The position numbers were made by a program, and so were the translations under genes. A stretch of 64,000 nucleotides of DNA, from assembly GCA_009885995.1 (NCBI GenBank), contig VFJQ01000035.1:1-64000 (forward strand), in the 5' to 3' direction. Below are positions 56,256-61,600 of this stretch, in pieces (position 1 is the first letter of the stretch; the number at the start of each line of letters is the position of its first letter). Under the pieces are notes generated by a model. The model saw only the letters and a program-made list of their open reading frames with translations. It ran no database searches and was not told the DNA's origin. The DNA is from Verrucomicrobiota bacterium (GTDB lineage Bacteria; Verrucomicrobiota; Verrucomicrobiia; Chthoniobacterales; Chthoniobacteraceae).

Positions 56256-56846
56256 GTGAAGTGCCTGAACGGTTCCAGCCAAGCGCCCTCCGTCCCGCGG
56301 CGCGACCTCCTGCGGTTGGACAAGCTCCAGGAAGTCTGGCTCGGCAGCGACCCGGCCCGGCAGATCCACCACGAGCTGGAGGCCGAGCTGCTCAACTGGC
56401 GCGACGCCGCCCGCGAACTCAAGAGCCTGCTCAAGGCGCGCTACCGGCAGCGGGGCGTGCTGCGGGTCGAAGGCCCCGGCGTCTTCAGCCCCACCCGGCG
56501 CGAAGACTATCTCGCACAACTGCCCGGCGACGCCCAGCGGCGCATCCTGCGGCGGCTCTACACCCAGCACGACGCCACCCTCGGCCACTGGCGCGACACC
56601 CTGCGCGAACTGCGCGCCGCCGCCGCCGGGTTCTGGGAGATCGAGCAGTTTCGCCAAGTGCCCGGCATCGGCGAAGTCGGCGCGCACGTGTTGCCAGAGC
56701 CCGCCGGCGCTGCCCTTCGGGCTGCCTGCGGCAGGCTGTCTCGCTCCGCTCGGCTCAGCGCGCTCATCGGCGACCCCGCCCGCTTCCGCACCCGGCAGGC
56801 GTTCATCAAATACGCCCGCCTAGCCATCACCGACCGCAGCAGCGAC
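56256..56846 (+). pseudogene. IS110-family transposase, C-terminal remnant
   Basis: The N-terminal DEDD domain and the final part are missing. What remains is the middle and the transposase_20 region: RQIHHELEAELLNWRDAARE, then FWEIEQFRQVPGIGEVGAHV and SALIGDPARFRTRQAFIKYA. About 22 residues containing [16 protein letters not shown] interrupt the last block in frame; they are encoded by a hairpin repeat copy. It starts directly after the cytochrome gene. Confidence 0.75.
56709..56757 (+). repeat. Covarying hairpin repeat, copy 3, in frame inside IS110 remnant
   Basis: CCCTTCGGG, then stem CTGCC-TGC-GGCAG (56722-56734) and the constant block GCTGTCTCGCTCCGCTCG (56735-56752). It splits the transposase block GIGEVGAHV / SALIGDPARF without shifting the frame. 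Aligned with copy 2 it differs at about 7 of 47 positions, and stem changes are compensated. Confidence 0.75.
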
Positions 56847-56924
56847 GGGGTGTCCGAGGCGGGAGTCTGGGAGGCGCGGTGCTTGTCCCGCGTGTCGCGG
56901 GGCGGGTGGTGGATGGTTGAGTCG

Positions 56925-57225
56925 CTGGCCCGGCGATCAGGGGACGGGTGCTGAATGGTCCGGGCAAAGCGCTGAGCGAGCCGGTCGCTGTCCCTCCATT
57001 AGCGGGACGAGCGCTGGATGGTTCAGTCGCGCGAGCGGATCGTCGAGGCGCTGTCCTTTTACTCGCGGGACAGCAACGGAATCGTTCGAGCCTTTGCCAG
57101 GCAGGCCGAGCGCCTGTCCCGCTATCGGCGGGACGTTCGCCGAACCAGCGGGGGCCTTGTCTGAACGATCCAGTCTTCGCCCCGGATCGTCGCGCGGTCG
57201 TCCCATTTAAAGCAGGACAAGCGCT
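56925..57225. repeat. Degenerate 63-bp tandem repeats
   Basis: Four to five imperfect units. Each has a short hairpin such as CTGTCCCGCTATCGGCGGGAC, followed by a G/C-rich part ending near GCGCTGG or GAGCGC. A 21-residue periodicity shows on both strands, but no frame has a start with support. The stretch 56847-57297 holds nothing else that I can name. It precedes the hypothetical gene at 57298 as the 21-bp array precedes the one at 7734. Confidence 0.5.
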
Positions 57226-57297
57226 CGGAAAGCCGGTTACTCTGTTCCGCCTCCCAGCACTCGCCCCGAACCACCCATCCTCACCACTCCCACACCC

Positions 57298-57993
57298 ATG
57301 CGCCTCCAACGCTACTTCCCCAGCCGTATCGCCGAGCAGGTGCTCTGGCTGCTGAGCTTCGCCGACAATTTGCCCAAGTATCGGCAAGAGCTCGGGCTCT
57401 CTGACGACGCGCTCGCCAGCCTCGTGGCCGATGCGCGCTTCGCCGCCTACACGCTCGGCTCGTGGCTGAGCGCGGTGCGCCATTTCTCCGATGCCGCCAC
57501 GGCCGCCGTCGCGCAGACGCTCCACGGCTCCGGTGCGAACGGCTTGCCGGTCTTCACCGCGCCGCCGCTGCCCGACGGGGTGCCCGTCGTCGCCGATGGC
57601 GCGCTGGAGCGGATCTTCCGTGCCGTGCGCGCCGCCAAGTTCCAGGAACACTACACCGACACGATCGGGACCGACCTCGGCCTCATCCCCAAGAGCGAAA
57701 ACACGAACCGCACGACGCCGCGCTTCAAGCTCAAGGCCGTGCGCATCGCCAGCGGCCCCGCGGTGGAGATCGGCTTTTCCAAATACAGCCACGCCGCCGT
57801 CTGGATCGAGAGCCGCCGCGCCGGCGGCGAGCCCGAGGGACTGGGCATCGCCGTGAGCACCCCGTGGACGGACCAACGCCCGCTCCTCGTCCCCGGCCAG
57901 CCCGAGACGCGCGAATACCGGCTGCGCTATTGGGAAGACAGCGCCCCGACCGGCGAGTGGACGCCGTGGCGGATGATCACGGTGCCGGCGTAG
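57298..57993 (+). CDS. Hypothetical protein, Verrucomicrobiota-type family
   Basis: A 231-residue protein (MRLQRYFPSRIAEQVLWLLS, FADNLPKYRQELGLSDDALA) with a helical N-terminal half and a beta-type C-terminal half ending EYRLRYWEDSAPTGEWTPWR. I recall similar layouts from Verrucomicrobiota and Planctomycetes, without known function. A C-terminal relic of a related gene lies at 15985-16143. Its TAG stop is the first three bases of a MITE-like element, so the native end may have been different. Confidence 0.65.
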   Translation: MRLQRYFPSRIAEQVLWLLSFADNLPKYRQELGLSDDALASLVADARFAAYTLGSWLSAVRHFSDAATAAVAQTLHGSGANGLPVFTAPPLPDGVPVVADGALERIFRAVRAAKFQEHYTDTIGTDLGLIPKSENTNRTTPRFKLKAVRIASGPAVEIGFSKYSHAAVWIESRRAGGEPEGLGIAVSTPWTDQRPLLVPGQPETREYRLRYWEDSAPTGEWTPWRMITVPA

Positions 57994-58137
57994 GGCGTGT
58001 TTGTAAATTCGTCCGCAGGACGGTAGGGCCCACTTTCCCCAGCGGGCCGGAGTGAGCGCAAGGCCCGCGAATCGACTCCACACCGACGGCTGAGGACAGC
58101 CATCCCTACCTTTCGCTGAATTTACAAACACGCCCTA
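57991..58137. mobile_element. MITE-like element with perfect 20-bp inverted repeats
   Basis: The ends TAGGGCGTGTTTGTAAATTC (57991-58010) and its exact complement at 58118-58137 bound 147 bp without a gene. If the terminal TA is the duplicated target, this is the pattern of elements moved by IS630/Tc1-type transposases. Inside, GGTAGGG and CCCTACCTTTCGC form a second inverted pair like that at 53.7 kb. Confidence 0.8.
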
Positions 58138-58424
58138 GGAGACTGTTGAAATACTCTCCACCGCGGTCATTCCGAGCGGAGCGCCGCAGCGGGCGAAGGT
58201 GGCGCGGCGCGCAGTCGAGGAACCCCGTGGAATGACGAGCGGCTCCCACAACGAGCAGGCATCAGCTTTTGCGGCCACATCGTCCGGACCCTCCACGGGG
58301 TTTGTGCCGCCCGCCTCCGCCCACGGCACTGTGCCTTCGGCGCTCTCGACTGCGTTCCGCCCGCCTTTCCGCCTTCACTTCGCTCGGAATGACTCCGTTG
58401 TGAGGTTTTTCAACAGGCTGCTAG
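58135..58424. mobile_element. Second MITE-like element, abutting the first
   Basis: CTAGGAGACTGTTGAAA (from 58135) and TTTCAACAGGCTGCTAG (to 58424) are inverted terminal repeats with two mismatches. Just inside, GTCATTCCGAGCGGAG and GCTCGGAATGAC are also inverted. The two elements share the TA at their joint. From 58425 to 58566 no gene is seen; the leader promoter may be there. Confidence 0.7.
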
Positions 58425-58566
58425 GGCAGGGAAGCCGCGCCGCGGGCTCTTCAGCGCAGCGTTTCCTCCATCCAAACGCCCGATCGCGCCGGCAGAAAAA
58501 CGGATGTGCTCCCGCCCCGCCCGCCTAGTCTCCGCGGCCTTTTGATCCTCACTGAAATCGAGGCCC

Positions 58567-58743
58567 ATGAAAACCCTCCGCCTCCTCGCCCTGCTCCTGT
58601 GCAGCCTCGCCCCGCTCCTCCACGCGCAGAGCGGGCTGACGCGGCTGGGGGAGTTTAAGCCCGATGAGACGGCCGACGGGAACGACTCCGGCACTTTTTC
58701 ACATCGCTCCCGCACCGCTACCGTGCTCCCTTCCCACCCATGA
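58567..58743 (+). CDS. Leader copy A: signal-peptide ORF coupled to an antitoxin
   Basis: A 58-residue frame starting MKTLRLLALLLCSLAPLLHA then QSGLTRLGEF, the same leader as at 59363, 60103, 60930 and 61601. It is a signal peptide plus the first strand of the exported protein encoded by copy E. After the leader it runs through unrelated residues and stops at TGA 58741-58743, overlapping the antitoxin ATG as ATGA. It is either a decayed gene start or a translated coupling leader. Confidence 0.6.
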   Translation: MKTLRLLALLLCSLAPLLHAQSGLTRLGEFKPDETADGNDSGTFSHRSRTATVLPSHP

Positions 58744-58946
58744 GCACCGTCACCGCCATCTACGAAAACGGCGTCTTCCGCCCGCTGGAGAAGGTCGATC
58801 TGCCGGAGCACGCGCGCGTCGAAATCACCGTGGACGATCAGCCACCGTCAAACTCTGGGTCCTCCGATCCCGTGCGCGCCGTGCTGGCCTGGCGCTACGA
58901 CGGTGAGCCACACGATGCCGCGCGCGTCGATCCGGCCCGCAAATGA
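58740..58946 (+). CDS. DUF104-type antitoxin
   Basis: A 68-residue protein. MSTVTAIYENGVFRPLEKVD followed by LPEHARVEITV is the AF2212/DUF104 antitoxin signature. It probably neutralises the PIN toxin that follows. The start overlaps the leader stop and the end overlaps the toxin start as ATGA (58943-58946). The 50 bp upstream resembles the region upstream of the third unit's antitoxin. Confidence 0.85.
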   Translation: MSTVTAIYENGVFRPLEKVDLPEHARVEITVDDQPPSNSGSSDPVRAVLAWRYDGEPHDAARVDPARK

Positions 58947-59342
58947 GCCGGGTTTTTCTCGACTCGTCCGGCCTCATCGCGCTCTGGAACCGGCGCGACC
59001 AGTGGCACGAAACCGCCGTCCGCGCTTATGCACGCCATCGATCCCGCCGCGCGCTTTCTCACGCACACCTACGTGATCGCCGAATGCGCCAACGCTTTCG
59101 CCCGCAGCGAGCTTCGTCAACGGCTGGTGATTTTGGGCGACGACCTCGCCGCGCAAGACGCGCTCATCTTTCCCAGCGATGCTGATTGGTCCGAAGCGTG
59201 GGAAGCGTTTCACGGCGGCCACCCCGGCGCGCCGAGTCTTACTGATGAACTCTCCTTCGCCGTCATGCGCCGGCTTGGCTTGCGGCGGGCCTTCACGAAT
59301 GACGGGCACTTCGCGGATGCGGGGTTCGAGCCGATGTTTTAG
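58943..59342 (+). pseudogene. PIN-domain toxin, frameshifted
   Basis: The start SRVFLDSSGLIALWNRRDQW has the first Asp and the correct PIN strand. Near 59025 the frame changes by one base; the rest continues in another frame as HAIDPAARFLTHTYVIAECA (Glu), then SLTDELSFAVMRRLGL with the later acidic residues and the end AFTNDGHFADAGFEPMF. As written the toxin is dead while its antitoxin is intact. A sequencing error is possible. Confidence 0.8.
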
Positions 59343-59362
59343 AAGACCATACCCACCAGACC

Positions 59363-59446
59363 ATGAAAACCCACCGCCTCCTCGCCCTGCTCCTGTGCGG
59401 CCTCGCTGGATTCTCGGGACTTGTCACAGGCGCGGTCGCGACGTAG
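59363..59446 (+). CDS. Leader copy B: short signal-peptide ORF
   Basis: A 27-residue frame starting MKTHRLLALLLCGLAGFSGL; the first 18 residues match the leader repeat, then it diverges and stops at TAG 59444-59446. The antitoxin ATG is 25 bp further. It starts 20 bp after the previous toxin stop. Whether it is translated is unknown. Confidence 0.5.
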   Translation: MKTHRLLALLLCGLAGFSGLVTGAVAT

Positions 59447-59471
59447 CTCACTCCACCGCATTTGCATCATC

Positions 59472-59672
59472 ATGAGCCAGACCACGACCGCCGTTCTCGA
59501 TCAGATCAAAGCCCTCCCGGAACACGAGCAGCGCGAGCTTTTCGCCGCCCTTGCGCCCCTCGCCGAGGCCGTCCGTATCCCGGAGCGGAGATCGTTGAGA
59601 GGCTTGCTCGCTGGCAGTGGGGCCGGCGCCGCGCTGCTCAGCGAGCGCGAACGGGAGCGCCGTCGTGGATGA
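59472..59672 (+). CDS. VapB-like antitoxin
   Basis: A 66-residue protein (MSQTTTAVLDQIKALPEHEQ, RELFAALAPLAEAV), typical of short helical antitoxins upstream of PIN genes. ATG 59472 is chosen over a GTG at 59421 whose extra residues look random. The C-terminus is Arg/Glu-rich. Its stop overlaps the next gene, whose GTG lies at 59665. Confidence 0.75.
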   Translation: MSQTTTAVLDQIKALPEHEQRELFAALAPLAEAVRIPERRSLRGLLAGSGAGAALLSERERERRRG

Positions 59673-60084
59673 GCCCATCCTCCTCGACACCTCCGCCATC
59701 TTCGCCCTTGCCGAAAATGAGCCCGGTGCTGACGAAGTCGAAGCGATCCTGAGCCGGGCCGAGGCCGGGGAAGTCCGGCTCCACGCCTCCTTCGTCACCC
59801 TCACCGAACTCGACTACATCACCACGCAAGAGCGAGGCCCGGAAGCCGCCGCCACACTCCTCGCGATCGTGCGCGCCTGGCCCCTGCGCTGGCACCACTC
59901 CGACGACGCTCTCTGCGCCGAAGCCGCCACGCTCAAGGCCGCGCACCGCATTTCCTTCGCCGACGCCTTCGTCGCCGCCACCGCGCTGCTTTGCGCCGCG
60001 CGTCTCGTCCACCGCGACCCCGAGTTGGACGCCCTCGCTGCCTTTCTGCCTACGCAAATGCTCCCTCCGAAGACGACCACCTGA
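59665..60084 (+). CDS. PIN-domain (VapC-like) toxin
   Basis: A 139-residue, intact PIN protein from GTG 59665. ILLDTSAIFALAENEPGADE gives the first Asp, FVTLTELDYITTQERG the Glu, and ISFADAFVAATALLCAARLV with HRDPELD the later Asp residues. It is the only clearly intact toxin in the leader array. Confidence 0.85.
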   Translation: MDEPILLDTSAIFALAENEPGADEVEAILSRAEAGEVRLHASFVTLTELDYITTQERGPEAAATLLAIVRAWPLRWHHSDDALCAEAATLKAAHRISFADAFVAATALLCAARLVHRDPELDALAAFLPTQMLPPKTTT

Positions 60085-60102
60085 ACCTCTCACCAGCCCG
60101 CT

Positions 60103-60282
60103 ATGAACTCCCTCCGCCTCCTCGCCCTGCTCCTGTGCAGCCTCGCCCCGCTCCTCCACGCGCAGAGCGGGCTCACGCGGCTGGGGGAGTTTCGGGTGAA
60201 TACGACAACGACTAGCGGGGGGCGGCACCATCACTCTTTGCATCGCTGTCATGCCGCTTTCATGCTCCCTTCACATCTATGA
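60103..60282 (+). CDS. Leader copy C: signal-peptide ORF coupled to an antitoxin
   Basis: A 59-residue frame starting MNSLRLLALLLCSLAPLLHA, then QSGLTRLGEFRVNTTTTSGG, the closest copy to the complete gene E (GEFKVNTTTSGDQ). It then leaves the gene-like sequence, reads HHHSLHRCHAAFMLP and ends TGA 60280-60282 in an ATGA overlap with the next antitoxin. Same architecture as copy A. Confidence 0.6.
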   Translation: MNSLRLLALLLCSLAPLLHAQSGLTRLGEFRVNTTTTSGGRHHHSLHRCHAAFMLPSHL

Positions 60283-60508
60283 GCAAGCTCGCCACCGAAC
60301 TCGACTCCCGCCTGCGCAAGCTCGATCCCGCGGCCCAGGCGCACATCGAAGCCCTCCTGCGCGAAGCCCTCGCCCTCGCCGAATCCAAGCCGGTCCAACT
60401 CAGCGGATCATGGCCCCCCGGATACTTCGAGCAAACCGCGGCGCGTTCGCCGGAGAACCTCTGGAGCGACCCGTGCAGAGCCCCTTGGAAACCCGTGAGC
60501 GCTGGTAA
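60279..60508 (+). pseudogene. VapB-like antitoxin, frameshifted
   Basis: MSKLATELDSRLRKLDPAAQ then HIEALLREALALAESKPVQ is a good antitoxin start. In the stretch ACCGCGGCGCG (about 60440) one G appears to be missing; only in the other frame does the expected acidic tail appear (AFAGEPLERPVQSPLETRER) with TAA at 60506-60508 overlapping the toxin start as TAATG. As written the antitoxin has a long unrelated tail. Confidence 0.65.
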
Positions 60509-60920
60509 TGGCCCGGCTACTCGATACGAATGCGTGGATTCACTACCTGAAGAATCCACACAGTCTCATTCGCACCCGACTCGAACAGCTCGCGCCCGCC
60601 GACATCGTCTCCTGCTCCATCGTCCGCGCCGAGTTGCTGCACGGCGCGCTGAAATACGGCCAGCCGGAACGCCGTGCCGCCCTCGTGGTTCAGACTCTCG
60701 CGCCCTACGCCTCCCTGCCCTTCGGTGATTCCGCTGCCGGGCATTATGCCCGCCTCCGACACGATCTCGAAACTCGCGGCTGCATCATCGGCCCACACGA
60801 TCTGCTCATCGCCGCGATCTGCCTGCCCACGGCCTGACGCTGGTCTCATCGAACACAGCCGAGTTCAGCAGAGTGGCAAACCTGCGCGTCGAAGACTGGC
60901 TCGCCCTCGCGCCCTCGTAA
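60508..60920 (+). pseudogene. PIN-domain toxin, frameshifted near the end
   Basis: MARLLDTNAWIHYLKNPHSL gives the first Asp; VRAELLHGALKYGQPE the Glu; IIGPHDLLIAAI an Asp. Near 60822 a G is missing (CTGCCCACGG, where CTGGCCCACGG would restore the frame); after that the true tail HGLTLVSSNTAEFSRVANLR and VEDWLAL lies in another frame, to TAA 60918-60920. As written it stops early and lacks the last conserved Asp/Asn region. Confidence 0.75.
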
Positions 60921-60929
60921 ACCATCGCC

Positions 60930-61022
60930 ATGAAAACCCTCCGCGTCCTCGCCCTGCTCCTGTGCGGCCTCGCCCCGCTCCTCCACGCGCAGACCGGGCT
61001 CACGCGGCTGGGGGAGTTTTGA
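60930..61022 (+). CDS. Leader copy D: signal-peptide ORF
   Basis: A 30-residue frame (MKTLRVLALLLCGLAPLLHA, then QTGLTRLGEF) stopping at TGA 61020-61022 right where the repeat ends. It begins 9 bp after the previous toxin's stop. The next gene starts 70 bp later. Confidence 0.55.
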   Translation: MKTLRVLALLLCGLAPLLHAQTGLTRLGEF

Positions 61023-61092
61023 TCGATTCGACCACCGCGAACGCAACACTCGCACCTTGCGACGCCACTCCATTTCCCCTAGCCTCCGACGC

Positions 61093-61314
61093 ATGATCCT
61101 CATCCGCTTCGCCGATTCGCAGATGGAGAAACGCGCCCTTGGCTATCTTGCTGGCCGCTTTTCTGGCAAGACTTGGACCACTGGCGAGACGCTGGTGCCC
61201 GAGGAGGCGCTGCCGCATCTCGCCGCGGAAGGCATCACCTTTAGCGTCGCAGGCCGCCTCCCCTACGAACGTGCGTATGCGCCGCTACGAGATTCTTCTC
61301 CCGCTTCGGTTTAA
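61093..61314 (+). CDS. Small protein, first gene of a TA-like pair
   Basis: A 73-residue protein (MILIRFADSQMEKRALGYLA, GRFSGKTWTTGETLVPEEAL). A mixed alpha/beta layout that I recall as uncharacterised. Size, overlap with the next gene and place in the array suggest a toxin-antitoxin-like partner. No family is assigned. Confidence 0.6.
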   Translation: MILIRFADSQMEKRALGYLAGRFSGKTWTTGETLVPEEALPHLAAEGITFSVAGRLPYERAYAPLRDSSPASV

Positions 61315-61586
61315 CGACGGCTCACCCGTTTCCGACCTTCTCGTCGGCGAGGTGCTCGTCAGCATCCGCGAGCGGTTCGGCGCAGCCTCCTTCGAGACGC
61401 AAGACCATTCGCGGAGTCTGGCAGCACGAAGGTGAAGTCTATCGCGATGACCTCGTGCGGATCTTTGCCGATGTGGCGGACTCCACCGAAAACCGCGCGT
61501 GGTTTCTTCAGCTAAAAGAGCGGCTCAAGCGCGACTTTGACCAACTCGACATCTGGATGATCACGCACCCGATCGAAGTGCTCTAA
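61277..61586 (+). pseudogene. Second gene of a TA-like pair, frameshifted
   Basis: MRRYEILLPLRFNDGSPVSD starts a family of about 100 residues that I recognise from many bacteria without function. After SFETQ an extra G (about 61405) shifts the frame; the other frame continues GVWQHEGEVYRDDLVRIFAD and VADSTENRAWFLQLKERLK to the expected end DIWMITHPIEVL and TAA 61584-61586. As written it is broken. It overlaps the upstream gene by 38 bp. Confidence 0.65.
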
Positions 61587-61600
61587 ACTCTCCCACCGCC

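Noticed and set aside
56827-58131. Minus-strand frame of 434 residues
   Set aside because: It runs through the 63-bp repeats and antisense to the gene at 57298 and across a MITE end; only its complement has protein-like features.
58567-61600. Integron cassette array
   Set aside because: The repeats are protein-coding direct repeats; no attC-type palindromes with the usual core sites and no integron integrase are visible.
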